Shown here: one piece after another, positions 31,401 to 43,418 of the stretch
How the letters are laid out: the number at the start of each line of letters is the position of its first letter
Position numbering within the stretch: position 1 is the first letter of the stretch
NCBI RefSeq assembly: GCF_030253575.1
Contig: NC_080569.1
Coordinates: forward strand, 26,238,501 to 26,302,500
Direction of reading: 5' to 3'
Source of the DNA: Rhododendron vialii
Lineage: Eukaryota; Streptophyta; Magnoliopsida; Ericales; Ericaceae
DNA length: 64,000 nucleotides
The notes under the pieces: generated by a model
Database searches by the model: none
Seen by the model: only the letters and a program-made list of their open reading frames with translations
What the model was told of the DNA's origin: nothing
Translations under genes and position numbers: made by a program

Positions 31401-32990
31401 GAATTACGTTGAAAAATAAATAAATACATCATAAGAGATGTAAAATTATCAATGTAATTTACTGTTTTGCAAAAATCATGTTGAACAAATTGCTAAGGAA
31501 TTGCACTGTATGTCTATTCTTCTTTAATTTAGTGTTTGTGGAAACTATCTTCGTCGCCATTCTTAAAATTCCATCATACACGAGAGTTCAATTCAAAGTA
31601 TATATCGGTCTTGTGTCAAAACATGGGAAAAAAGAATAACAGGTGTATTTCCACACCGATAAATGAACTTCAAGTTAACTGTATGTCACAGACATAGAGC
31701 ACAAACACAATGTTAGGAAAATCTTACAGCCTCGCCCATTGGAGGGAAAACTAAATGAAGAAAATAAACTACTAAAAGCAAACAATACAATATCTAATTT
31801 TCTTCTTCAATAAAATACAACCAAAAGTCGAAACTGAAAGGTAAGAGAACCAATGTCTCAAGCGGTTGACCCGGCACTATCTTCCATACCTTTATTTGGG
31901 ATGGTTGAATACTTAAGGAAAATCTCACTCCCTTCTAAATCATTTGTAGGAGATTATGAAAGTAGGCTGAACCGCATCGATTTGTGGATCATTAACATGG
32001 AGTGATTTGTGGTAGAGTAGTTGGCATTTTATCGTTACGGGGCATAGTTATGGTTCATTTCCATTAACATCTATGCAAATGAAAAGGCTTTTACCTTGAA
32101 TTTAGGTTATTCTGTATGGCAATTTTGGAATGGCAAAAGTTGACACACAGAAATTGGAAGAAACCAACTGTGGTTCTGGCTTTACATATTAGAATAGATG
32201 ACATACATTTCTTTTATGCGCAGGTGCTAGCAAGGTTTGAAGAATTTCCTGGAAAAAAGTTGGAGGCATTGAGGATGGCAGCAGCACTCTACTCCAAGTT
32301 AGATGCAATGGTCAATACTCTGACAAATTGGAAGATAGAGGCTCCTCTAAGTCAGCTCCTTGACAAGTCTGAGAGTTACGTCAATAAGGTAAACATTTGG
32401 TTCTTGATTACACATCAATATGCTAATATGAGTCAAATTAACAGTCTAGATTTTTTTACTTACCAAAAAAAAAAAAAAAACACAGCCTGGTTTCCATTAA
32501 CTAACAAAAGTCAATAATGCATAGATCAAAGGAGATTTGGAAGCACTGGAACGAACTAAAGATGAAGAATCCAAGAAGTTCCAAAGTCACAAGATTAATT
32601 TCGATTTCGGAATTCTCACAAGGATCAAAGAATTGATAGTCGATGTTTCCTCCGGTTGTATGGAGTTGGCACTTAAGGTACTTATGTTTAAGAGCGAATT
32701 GCTAATGTAGTTATCTGATTTGATGAAGTCCTTACTTTCTTGGTCAAGTAGCTAAAACTTCTAAATGGAACTTATTTGCACTGACTCAGGAGAAGAGAGA
32801 AGCTAAGGCGAAGGAAAACCAAGAAAGTGGATCTAAAGCTGAAGCAAAGAAGAAAGGATCTGCAAAAATGCTTTGGAGGGCTTTCCAGTTTGCATACCGG
32901 GTCTATACATTCGCAGGAGGACACGATGATCGCGCCGACATGTTGACAAGAGAACTGGCTCAGGAAATCGAGACCGACCCTCATCACTAG
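28455..32990 (+). CDS. At4g04980-like proline-rich protein, eight visible exons
   Basis: The exons are 28455-28649, 28732-28827, 28911-29037, 29392-30601, 30708-30873, 32224-32388, 32525-32677 and 32790-32990. All are bounded by AG/GT and join in phase, giving about 770 residues. The N-terminal part carries FVTMAELRTKVLTFRDLIDLP and IALAILDDM-like helices. Residues about 350-560 are a proline-rich tract (long PPPP runs separated by NG, as in formin FH1 regions). The C-terminal third is helical and conserved (SQMGNLYRVLKGKVEG, ADALAEMTKRSAYYQQI, LARFEEFPGKKLEALRMAAAL, MLWRAFQFAYRVYTFAGG). It matches the uncharacterised Arabidopsis At4g04980 family. No FH2 domain is present, so it is not a formin. 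The start is uncertain: the first exon is open upstream of Met at 28527, so another 5' exon may exist. Confidence 0.85.
30874..32223 (+). other. Large intron (1,350 bp) of the At4g04980-like gene
   Basis: It is bounded by CAG|GTCTATA and GCGCAG|GTGCTAGC and falls between codons. It is AT-rich. The stretch 31205-31310 shares ACACGACATG/GTGTCC words with 33370-33740, so an old dispersed repeat may lie here. Confidence 0.65.
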
Positions 32991-34385
32991 TACAATAAAT
33001 ATAGATTACTAAAAGATTTAACAAATACAAAAATGACATGCTCTTGATATATTTGCGTGTTGAGGCTTTTGATCACGTTGAAGCATGTCCAGGCAAGTGC
33101 CTCGGAGATGCTTCTTCTGAGACAGGATTTCCAAATACTAGGATATTTCTCAATAACTACCCTCTATATGTTGCAATGAATGTCCTCTTATTTATCCTCT
33201 TATCTACATTTTGTTTCATTTCTTCATTTCCAAATAGAACTCTGAGAGAAAGATCAATCTTTTACAAAGCACCTATATCCTTCAATGGTCATGGGGTTAA
33301 CATGGAAAGAAAATCTTTTCCTAGTGATATCCCTGTGCACTTTTCTGGAAATTTGTTGCTAAGAAGCTGGAATATAGACACGGGACACAAACACGACATG
33401 ACACGAATACATCTTGTCTCTAAAAGCTAGGACACAGGCACATTAGGACATGTTGATGCAGAAAATATTAGTATAGTATTATCTCAGTAGAGCAGTATAT
33501 TAATTTCATCCAATCTGTAATGGGAACATAAGGTTCAGAGACATCCATTGATACAACATCTCTCATTCTTGCGAAAATAGTAGCAAACCCAAACTACCAA
33601 AACACAAGCACGGAACTTGATTTATTATGATGGATTGAAAGTCGTCTATGTAGCACCAACACTCCTAATTGCTTGCCGTATCCATGTCGGACATTACGGG
33701 GACACATGTCCAATAAATTTGATTATTTTTTAGCCGGGGACACCTGTCTCAACTTAAACACAAATAGAAGCATTTTACAGTATTGAAAGCTTATTTTGCG
33801 GTTATGATGTTCCAAAAATAGAAGCGGAAAAGCACAAACAAATTAATTTTGACCAAATAATACCCTCGTTTGGTTTTTGTAACATTTAGAAAGGATACTA
33901 CTAGTTTTGGTTGTTTTCTGATGGAACGTCAGAATAATAGAGAAAAACCCAACGTACTATATCAACATATATTTTGACTTGTTCCCTGCCATGTTTGTGT
34001 CCTCGTTTATTTAGAATTTTTGTGTCCCGTGTTAGTATTTGTGTCCGTGCTAGAAAGTCGTCCTCCATCAATTCTAAGTGAAGTGCCATGGCACTAGATG
34101 TATAAACGCATACCTTAGTGTCTAGAGAAATCCAACAAGCTATTTGCCACTTTGGTAAAACTTGGGCGTAAATAACCATGAGGTCGTGGATTTGAGCACA
34201 ACCACTTTTTGCATAGTTTGGACCCAATCTACGTACCCTCCTAGACACCGAATGGTAGGTACTAGGTACTGAAGTGGGGGCACTTTTTATAGGGTAATAA
34301 TGACTTCGCTAATAGTCCATTTTAAGAGCAATCACCGCCACGTATTCAGAAAAGTCCCACGTTTTATTAATGGACACATGAATTG
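32991..34385. other. Spacer downstream of the At4g04980-like gene
   Basis: The 3' UTR is followed by sequence with repeated GACACGGACAC/GTGTCC-like words at 33370-33430, 33690-33750 and 34010-34050, probably an eroded MITE. No target duplication or gene is visible. Confidence 0.4.
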
Positions 34386-34393
34386 GCCGGAAG

Positions 34394-34777
34394 TAGGGCT
34401 GCAAACGAGCCGAGCCGAGCCGAGTTTTAGAGTGTTCGAGCTCGGCTCGGCAAAAATTTAGTCGGCTCGAGCTCGTGACGAGCTGCAGAACTCGAGCTCG
34501 AGCTCGGCTCGATAGGTATTTACGGAGCTCGAGCTCGGCTCGTTCGGCTCGTTTATGAAACAAATATATATAAATATATATATAAATAAATATAAATATG
34601 TAAAAATATATATATATATATATAAATATATTATATAATCGAGCTCGCGAGCCAATTCGAGCCGAGTTTCGACTAGCTCGAGCTCGGCTCGTTTTTGTCT
34701 TGAACCGAGCCGAGCCGAGCCGTTATCGAGCCGAGCTCCGAGCCGCTCGCGAGCGGCTCGGATCGTTTGCAGCCCTA
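34394..34777. mobile_element. hAT MITE, GAGCTCGGCTC-rich family (384 bp)
   Basis: Termini TAGGGCTGCAAACGAGCC and GATCGTTTGCAGCCCTA are inverted repeats flanked by an exact 8-bp duplication GCCGGAAG (34386-34393 and 34778-34785). The arms are repeats of CGAGCTCGGCT and the core is a (TA)-rich stretch. Confidence 0.92.
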
Positions 34778-34785
34778 GCCGGAAG

Positions 34786-35487
34786 TGATTTTCAAAGGAA
34801 CTGAACAAAAACCAAAAAGAGATAAACTTCGCTCCCCAAACGAAATATATCTCGAAAAAGGAAAACTAAAAGGGAATGCTTTTTCCCACAAAGAAATTAA
34901 GAAAAGCATTTGGAAAGGGAATGATTTGCACACTTCTTTTTTGTAATTGCACTCCACTACTTGTCTTTTAATAAAAAAAATTACACATAAAAGTTTTATT
35001 AAAGAACACAAAATGGAGTTCGTTTCTCAAAAAAAAAGAGCAGGAAAATCACTACCCTTCGGAAATTATGACAAAACCAATATTGGCATGCAAATGACAT
35101 GGATTCTTGGAATAAAAACAGCAAACCGGTACGGAGACAGATTTACTAGAAACAACTTACCAGTTACCAATAAAACTGGATGCTGAGTTTCTCACATACA
35201 TAAACCCAAACCACTGGTGTGCTGCTCTTCAATTAGCCCCATCAATTAGTCAATCGGTTGATCTTTCGATTGATCTTTTTTTTTTTTTTTTGATCCGCGA
35301 TCTTTCGATTGATCAAAACCCAATTTCCAGGTGTTGGGTCCAGGGAATTTTCGACAACAGATTTTAGTGGGAAAACTGGTTTAAATTTTTTTTCCCCTGA
35401 GAGCGGGCATTTGAAAGAACTGTCCGTGAGAGTGAAAAAATGAAAGTCGGCGTAACATACTGCAATTTTCCAAGTTACCGGACAGAC
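34786..35487. other. Spacer without recognisable features
   Basis: AT-rich; no gene, RNA or clear repeat seen. Confidence 0.5.
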
Positions 35488-35490
35488 TAA

Positions 35491-36024
35491 GAGCAAGTTT
35501 ACCGGTGGGTAGTCATACTACCTTGTGAACAGTTCACAATTCTATTTTAGCTATCAATTTTTTCTTCCACAACTACACCAATATTATCTATTTTACCTAA
35601 CAGCAATTAAAATATATATTTTTCTTCACTCTTTCTTTATCTTTTATCATTTATATTTAATTTTTCCTGAGTTTCCTCCATGGCAAAGCAAACCTCAACT
35701 GGGTCTTCCTTTTTTCGGAAGTTGAAGAACACGAAGTCTCAAACAAGCAAAACCCAGTCTCAAACAAATGAAAAGCTAATAAATTTCCAACAATAATTGA
35801 CAGAATTCCAAGATCCCTGGACAAAGTTCAGCTCACGATTTCAAAAGTAGACTATCAGCAACCTCCCAAATCCTACTGAGAAAAACCCTAAATTCGAATT
35901 CAAGAAACCTGAAATTCTTCTCTAATCCACCAAATTGAACATGAAAAAGAGCTCCACATAATTCATTTCACCCCATTTGAAACTCAAAAGTTGATTATAC
36001 AAAATTAAGATATTTTCACTTTGT

Positions 36025-36074
<50 letters not shown>

Positions 36075-36336
36075 GCAGAGAGAAGAAGAGAGAACGAGAG
36101 ATTGCTAGGGAGGAGAGATAAGGAAATATTATTTTAATACATACCCTGTGAACAGTTGTGCGGTAGAAATAGAGAAGAACTATTTATAAATGGTAAATAC
36201 CTACATGTTTGCCTCCTTTGCTGCAACGCTGTTTTGGTGTCGTGAAGAGGTAAAGTAACTACAAAGGTTCCTTTTGGTGTCTTGAAGAGGTAAAGTAACT
36301 ACAAAGGTTCCTTTTGCTGCTCTGATAAACTTGCTC
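35491..36336. mobile_element. Probable Tourist-like (PIF/Harbinger) element, 846 bp
   Basis: Ends GAGCAAGTTTACC and GATAAACTTGCTC are imperfect inverted repeats. Flanks are TAA on the left and TAG on the right, a near-match to the TWA duplication. The interior holds a (GA)n run (36028-36072), paired TGTGAACAGTT words and a 45-bp tandem duplication near 36231-36320. It has no transposase. Confidence 0.5.
36028..36072. repeat. (GA)n microsatellite
   Basis: About 22 perfect dinucleotide units. Confidence 0.95.
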
Positions 36337-36637
36337 TAGGTGGACATAATTTGTGTGCCAGTGCGCGAGTGTAAAAGAGCATTTGAAACACACCCAAATA
36401 CACCCAACTGAAATGGGTTTTTCTATTTCCAGTTCCGAAAATAGCAATCACTTCGCTTGATTTAACTTGTTGAGGGTAACTTTTAACTATTGGTACAATT
36501 TTTAATAAATTTTTCTTTCTATCTCTCTTCACTCATTACCACTCAACTCTCAAAAATAATTTTTTAAAATATAAACCAAACAAAGTGAATGGGTTTGGTA
36601 TATTGTTGTTCAGTTTGGGAGAAATGTGTGATCATTA

Positions 36638-37083
36638 GAGCATCCGCAATGGGAATAATCAAAAGCAATAATTAAAATGTGTTACGTCAGTATTTGATGA
36701 TCCATTTAATTCATAATCAAACTTAACAATCTTTACCTCCATATTGGTTACTTTTGCATCCCCAACCAAAAAAACGCCCCACAATACACAATACACATAT
36801 GTCTAATAGCAAATGAGTTCATCACACACCCGACCACACCAAATTATTCGTCTTGATGAGACGATTCCAATGTTGGGTGTTTTTGAATGAATGAGTTTTA
36901 AGTTGGGTCATTGAATTTTGGTTATTGGCAAAAAGTTGTTTAAGTTTGGTTATGAAATGGATGGAGTTTGACTATTTGTTAAAAGACTTGTAACTTTACT
37001 TATTATAATGTGAATGTATTTTTTGAACATTGTAGTTAAGTTTGCTTATCCACACCCATTTATTTATTACAATGAGGATGCTC
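36638..37083. mobile_element. Tourist-like MITE (446 bp)
   Basis: Ends GAGCATCCGCAATGGG and CAATGAGGATGCTC are inverted repeats of the PIF/Harbinger type, flanked by TTA on both sides (36635-36637 and 37084-37086). The first 8 bases match the terminus of the autonomous element at 9224, so that element's transposase could in principle act on it. Confidence 0.8.
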
Positions 37084-37934
37084 TTAGTACTTAGTTGCCA
37101 TATTCAAATATATCTTGTTTGAAGGGTTCAAGGAAATTGACATAGTTCTCTTGGTGATGATTGATATTCAGTCATATTTTGAGCTGATTTCTCGCACGTA
37201 TCTTTTAAAAAATATTCTAAATAAGTTGAGCGGTTTAGATCATTAAAATATAACTCAGAAATAAAAAGTCTGCATCTAAGCTAAATGAGGGATCCCTCAT
37301 TAGAAGCTTGGTGTGTGTGTATTCGAGGCGGGGCGGGGCGCATTCATTTGGATAAACCAAATTTTCGATTATCCATTCAGTTTGGGGGATTATCCAAACC
37401 CCTTTTGGTTCGGTTATGGTTCATTTATCCATTCCCCATTCAGATATCGGGACGGGTTTGAGTAGGTTTTTGGTTGCCACTATCCGCCCCAATGCCATGT
37501 CTACAATAACAAAAAAACACCACAATTTTGGAGGGAATGGGGTAAGATGGTAAATTCACCTCAAATGTGGGCATCCCATGGAGGGTTGGTTCCAAAAATG
37601 CTAGTACCACACAAAATTATACACATGTGCGTGGAGCCCCACACACTTGATGTGTGGTGTGTGTGACTTGGGCGTGGTTGACGTGGGCTGATCAGCCCCA
37701 ATTTTTGAGGGAAGGATAACCCAAAGGTGAGGATATCTTAGGAAAGAACTTGACTTTTGCCCATAAGTTGTAGGCTCCATTTCAAAAATATTCTTAAAAA
37801 ATAAATACTTATTTTAGAACTTCTCAAACAAAAATAAAGAAGGGTCATTCCACAAAACCTAAATAAAAAGTTTATTTCACATTTTCAAACTCAAAAATAA
37901 TGTAAATGAAAAAAAAAATCAATTTTTTTTGCAC
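37084..37934. other. Spacer with a possible GGGGCGG-rich MITE remnant
   Basis: At 37325-37500 a GGCGGGGCGGGGCGCATTC start and a CCGCCCCAATGCC end frame AT-rich words about GGATAACCAAA/TTATCC. It resembles a hAT-type MITE family, but I found no target duplication. The rest is unremarkable. Confidence 0.35.
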
Positions 37935-39662
37935 TGTAGAGACCCGTAAATTTCCTATTTAATTTTAATATTTGTAGTAAAAGAAAATAAAAGAAAAGAA
38001 AAGGGTGAAAATGGCTTGAATATGAATGTGGGGGGTTATATGTGCAGAGGTTGGGAAAGTTTGGGGTGTTATTGCAATTAGTGCATGTGTGCATATGTGT
38101 GTCGTGTATATCACCTGGGAAATGTTTTCTTTTTTTTTCTTTTCTTCATTCTCATCTCTCTCTCGTTTCTCTCTCTCGGTCTCTCTCTCACTCTCTCACC
38201 CAATCACTCAAAACTCACAACAATCAAGCTTAACTCCATCGTCTACTAGTGTATTCGAGCTTGTATCGCGTTGGACAAAGCTTGGTTTGGTGTATTGTTG
38301 CTTGATTTAAACTCCGGAAGCTAGGATTTGCACAATCTTCTTGATTTCGGTTTGGATACTTGAGGTAGGAGATTCTACCTCTCTTTATATGTTATTTGGG
38401 TTCTCCTATGTCTTATTTGAGTATTTCCATGCTTTGTTTGAGCTTGTATTGGTTGTTGTTTGGTCTGGATCAAAATCTGTTATCTGGTGAAAAATCGCCA
38501 AATTCCGGATTCCTACCGGTAGGATATTTTCCTCTACCGGTAGAACTTTGTTACCGTAACAATGTTTGCTCGCTGTTTTGAATTTGTACCGGTAGGACTT
38601 ATTCCCTACCGGTAGGATTATTAATTTTTTTCCCACCTACCGGTAGTATTTTTCTTTCTACCGGTAGAACTCGTACCAGCTGAAACTTTGTACCCACTGT
38701 TTACAATTCCTACCGGTAGCTCCATGTTCCCTACCGGTAGACCACCGGTGAAGAGCAAAATCCTCCTGTACCGTTCTACTTTTTCTTTTCCAAGCCTAAA
38801 GGCCTTTCCAGGGGATTCAATGATTAGTTTATTATATATGATGATGGCATGGGCAATCATGCATGGTACCATGATCATTGAGACATCCAACTTGGATTTG
38901 TCCGAAAATGTAAATTCCTTTTTTTTAAATGTTAAGGATGAGCTTCGAATTGCACAATGTTTTACGAACGATACACTTGAACTTGCAAATGACGCGCGAA
39001 CATTCAGGGCCTATCGACGGCTGGGTGCCTGGCAGGGGATATCAGGGTCTCATAATTAGCCTGGCAGGAGCTAATGCTCAAAATAATCACTCAAGGCCCA
39101 ACCTTCAAGGTGGGTGCTTGGCAGGGGATATCGGGGTCCCAAAATTAGCCCGACGGGAGCTTCGGCTCAAACACACAAACGACACGACATGTTGAGACAT
39201 GATTTGAACGGGTATGATTTATGGGTTGAATAAAAGAAAAAAATTGGAGATTTTGGGACACTTGTTCATGAAAGTTGTGCTTCCTTCGTTGTCATTTGAT
39301 TTCCCATCATTCGTTCATTCGTCTCGCTCATTTGCATATAAAGTTTGCGTAGAATTTTCTACTGGGCTAGTGTAGCTCAAGCCTTATTTATTTTCAGGTG
39401 CTAACCCGGAACCATAGCTTGCATTGCTTGGCGTGCTTGGAGTGTGGACATTATTTTTGAAAGCTAACCGAAGGAGTTACTTATTTATCTTTGTAAATCT
39501 ATTTTGAAAGATGTATTTGTAACTTAAATTGTAATTCTTTTGACTTGGAAGTGTAACTAAGGGAATGAGAACACAGTAATTTTTTGGGTACCGTAAGGAT
39601 ATTTGTGAGTATTTTTATTATGAAAATCATTTATAATTATGTTTAAAATCGAGGACGTGACA
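37935..39662 (+). repeat. 5' LTR of the Gypsy element
   Basis: This TG...CA repeat precedes the primer-binding site. It contains an array of CTACCGGTAG palindromes at 38511-38750 and a CT-rich run near 38155-38200. Confidence 0.95.
38511..38750. promoter_or_regulatory. Array of eight TACCGGTAG palindromes in the LTR
   Basis: The 10-bp palindrome CTACCGGTAG or its 9-bp core occurs eight times in about 240 bp, mostly in closely spaced pairs. The 3' LTR keeps the spacing but has lost at least three copies by single substitutions (TACAGGTAG, TACCGATAG twice). It could be a protein-binding array; no known factor is assigned. Confidence 0.5.
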
Positions 39663-39665
39663 ACT

Positions 39666-39677
39666 TGGTATCAGAGC
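39666..39677 (+). promoter_or_regulatory. Primer-binding site for tRNA-iMet
   Basis: TGGTATCAGAGC lies 3 bp after the 5' LTR and is the standard complement of the 3' end of plant initiator tRNA-Met. Confidence 0.95.
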
Positions 39678-39923
39678 ATAGATTTAGAACACCTAGAGAC
39701 CGTGGGGAGACGTTTTGTCTCATGGGTTCAAAATGTCACGCCTTCTAACATAACTTGTGCATGCTTGTGTGACTAACATTCACGTGATTACTTGGCACTG
39801 CATTTTTCGATACTGTAGAGTGGCGTAGAGTCGTTATTGACCCGTGTTGGGAAGTCCGTGGCTTTGACCTCATAGTAATAATGTTGCGATTAATAGTTTT
39901 TCTCTCTTAATCATTGTAGTAAG

Positions 39924-41270
39924 ATGCCTCCAAAGACCCGTGTCAGACGAGTTGGGGCTGGGACCCGGGGTGGTCGAGGCCGTGGTCGTGGTCGTAGGGT
40001 ACCTCTTGAGGACGAGGTTAGTCAGCATGGGGAGAACCCCAGGTGGGAACCCGGGGGCTGGGGCCGGTCGAGGTGCAGGAGTACCTCTTGTTCAGACTCA
40101 ATTTGCTAGGGACCTCGTCGCAGCACTTACAGCTGCAAATCTTTTAAACCAAACACCTAGAGAGAATGTCGAGGATCGAGCCATGGTGGCAATGCGAGAG
40201 TTTAGCCGTAGGAATCCACCGGTGTTTGATGGAACCAGTAGCGACCCGTTGGTGGCTGACCATTGGCTAGCCCAAATTCGTAAACTTTTCAGAGCTCTTA
40301 ATATCACAAAAGATAACATCAGGGTAGGTATCGTGGCGGTGCAACTAGTTGGGGAGGCCGGTGAATGGTGGGAATCCATTCTTGAAAGCAGGAAAGACGC
40401 AAGGAGAGCGGCAAGGACCGCGGCTCAAGTAGATGAGCCAGACGTTGAGAATTTGACATGGGCTGAATTTGAGGCGTTATTTGAGGAGCAGTATTTTCCA
40501 GAAACTAGCCGTGAGCAATTGAGGGACCAATTCGAAAAGTTAGAGCAAGGAGGCATGACCGTGTCGGAGTACGCACAGAAATTTCAATCTTTATCCCGTT
40601 TTGCGCCAGAGTTGGTGGCGACGGAAGAGAGGAAATGTAGACGCTTTGAGAAAGGACTGCATAATACCGTGAGGAGAATGGTAATGATGCAACGCAAGAC
40701 TAAATACGCCGAGGTAGTTGAGTGTGCGAGAAGTATTGAGATACCGAAAGAAGCACAAAGGAATAGGGGAGTTTGGGAACCACGACAACCAACCGTGAAC
40801 ACGAGTTCTTCATCGGGGAGCTTTGGAAGCCAAGGGAGGAAAAGGGCAAGGGAACCATCTCAGAACCGTAGGGTAGTTCGTCGAACTTTAGGCCGCCTTC
40901 TTCTTCTTTGGGGGCTCGGGGTGTTCTGTCTAGGCCTTCGCCTGTGTGCTACAAGTGTAACCAACCTGGACACGTTCGTGCTCATTGTCCACGCCTCGGG
41001 GAAACTTGTTATATCTGTGGTAAAGCGGATCATTTCGCAAGGAATTGTCCTCAGGGGTCGGGAGTGCGTAGCGAGTCGGGTTCCGTGCAGCAGCCGGGAA
41101 CGGGGCGTAATGTGGGCCAGCCGTTTAGGGGTACTCAAAGGCCGCAGCAGCCTTACTTTCGCCAGACTACATCAGCTCAGAGCTCCGGGATTGATAAGGG
41201 AGCGAGTTCTTCCGTGCCTACTCAGGGTTCCGATCAGAGGGGAGGTTTTGTGCAGGGCCAAGGTACCTAG
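39924..41270 (+). pseudogene. Gypsy gag region with two frameshifts
   Basis: The ATG at 39924 starts MPPKTRVRRVG with an Arg/Gly-rich N-terminus. Near 40040 the frame shifts by one. The retrotransposon Gag domain (PPVFDGTSSDPLVADHWL, WWESILESRK, FEALFEEQYFP, FRFEKGLHN-like RRFEKGLHNTVRR) then reads in the second frame. Near 40860-40900 it shifts back. Two CCHC zinc knuckles follow at about 40954-41060 (CYKCNQPGHVRAHC, CYICGKADHFARNC). An in-frame TAG ends this part at 41270, just before the protease. The protein would be the RNA-packaging capsid/nucleocapsid. Confidence 0.9.
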
Positions 41271-41336
41271 GGACGAGTTTTCAACATCACTTCTGCTATC
41301 CCACCTACCACTTCTCAGGCTCCGGAAACTTCTGTT

Positions 41337-43145
41337 GTGAGGGGTATTTTTCTTTTGTTCAACTCATTTGCTAAAGTACTATTTGATTCTGGAGCATCGC
41401 ATTCTTTCATTACTGCATCATTTGTGTGTACTTTGGAATTAGAATCGGAAACTATTAGTCCTCTTTTGTTTGTCGAAACACCTCTAGGGGGTAGAATGCC
41501 TCTTGATCGAATCTGTCGAGATTGTGAGTTGATGATTCATGATCGTCGCTTTGTGTTCGACTTCATTGTTTTGGGAATGTCGGGGTTTGATCTTATTTTG
41601 GGGATGGATTGGCTATCCACATTTCATGCTACCATCGATTGTTTCAAGCGTCGAGTTCGTATTTGTCCTCCCGAAGGTCCTTGTTTTGAATTCTTTGAGG
41701 AGCGTCGAGAACCATTGGAACCTTATTTATGTGGGCCTCGTGAGCTAGGGTCGGTTTATTCATTGTTGGCGAGCTTGACGTTAGATGAGGATGCCTTCAT
41801 GCGTGGGGAGTTACCCTTAGTGGTTTGCGACTTTCCGGATGTATTCCCGGAAGAGTTACTTGGTTTACCTCCCGAGCGAGAGATTGAGTTCACCATTGAT
41901 CTACTTCCCGGTATCGCTCCTATCTCCGTACCTCCGTATCGTTTCGCACCCGCCGAATTGAGAGAGCTAAAGACTCAATTACAAGAACTGGAAAACCTAG
42001 GATTCATTCGTCCAAGTACGTCTCCGTGGGGGGCACCAGCTTTTTTCGCAAAAAAGAAGGATGGTTCACTTCGTTTGTGTATCGACTATCGTAAGCTAAA
42101 CCGAGTCACCATTAAGAACAAGTACCCTATGCCTAGAATCGATGATTTGTTTGATCAACTACGGGGTGCCACTTGTTTTTCTAAAATCGATTTAAGGTCC
42201 GGTTATCATCAGTTGAGGGTTCGAAGGGAAGATATTCCTAAAACCGCTTTCCGTACTCGTTATGGCCATTATGAGTTCGTTGTTATGCCTTTCGGTTTGA
42301 CGAACGCTCCGACTACATTCATGGATTTGATGAATCGTATTTTTTGTGCTTATCTTGACCATTTCGTTGTCGTCTTTGTGGATGATATTTTGATCTATTC
42401 GCCTACGGAGGAGGAACACCAATCTCATCTCACCATCGTTCTTGAACTTTTGGGAGAGCACCAGCTATACGCTAAGCTTAGTAAGTGTGAGTTTTGGTTA
42501 TCTGAAGTCAAATTTTTGGGTCACGTGGTTTCGAAAGGTGGAGTGTCTGTTGATCCAAGAAAGATAGAATCCATTATGAATTGGCAGCGACCAAAGAACG
42601 TATTCGAGATTCGAAGCTTCTTGGGTTTGGCTGGATACTACCGCCGTTTTGTTTTAGACTTTTCTCGTTTAGCGGCACCGATGACTAGATTGACACGTAA
42701 GGGGACTCGATTCGTTTGGAGTGACTCGTGTGAGACAGCCTTTGAGGAGTTAAAGAAGCGATTGACTACCGCACCTGTCTTGATTGTACCTGAACGTGGA
42801 GTTGGCTACTCCATGTATTGTGATGCGTCTAAGGAAGGGTTGGGATGCGTGTTAATGTAGGCGGGACGAGTGGTAGCGTATGGGTCACGACAGTTGAAAA
42901 CACATGAGTGGAATTACCCGACACACGATCTAGAACTTGCAGCCGTCGTATTTGCTTTGAAAAGTTGGCGCCATTACTTGTACGGTGAGAAGTTTGAAGT
43001 CTTTTTCGATCATAAAAGTTTGAAATACTTATTCTCTCAAAAGGAACTTAACCTTCGTCAACACCGTGGATGGAGCATTTGGAGGATTATGACTTTGAAT
43101 TACAATACCACCCGGGGAAAGCGAACATTGTGGCTGACGCATTGA
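41337..43145 (+). pseudogene. Gypsy protease, reverse transcriptase and RNase H region
   Basis: The frame is the same as the zinc-knuckle frame. The protease active site is FDSGASHSF near 41385. RT motifs include [38 protein letters not shown] and [10 protein letters not shown], so the catalytic Asp pair is intact. RNase H begins at [17 protein letters not shown] at 42858-42860 interrupts where a Gln is usual, and the same frame then continues with [26 protein letters not shown] frameshift near 43065 moves the end of RNase H ([21 protein letters not shown]) to another frame. Confidence 0.92.
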
Positions 43146-43418
43146 GTAGAAAACCGACACATTTAGCGAGCCTAGCGATTCATGAGTGGAAAACAATGAA
43201 CGATTTGGGCTCCTATGCCATGCACTTTGAGGAAGTTCGGGAAGGGGTCACATTGTGTAACCTGACGATGCAATCGACTTTATCGACGAGAGTAATTGAG
43301 GCTCAACAACACGATGAGGAAGCAGAGAAACTTCGTACTAGATTCCTTAGCGGAAACGCTCAAGAAGGGTGGATGATTCACGCCGACCGAGGCTTGTGTT
43401 ATGGATTTTCGGGGTAGT
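43070..43418 (+). pseudogene. End of RNase H and start of integrase, cut short
   Basis: The frame carries the RNase H tail and the linker ending in [13 protein letters not shown], where the integrase zinc finger would follow in related elements. Instead the frame ends four codons later at the deletion junction near 43400. Confidence 0.8.

Noticed and set aside
37891..39195. Short frames within the Gypsy LTR
   Set aside because: The same frames occur in the other LTR; LTRs are non-coding in this group and no motif is seen.
39660..39680. tRNA-Met gene
   Set aside because: Only the 12-bp primer complement is present, no cloverleaf.
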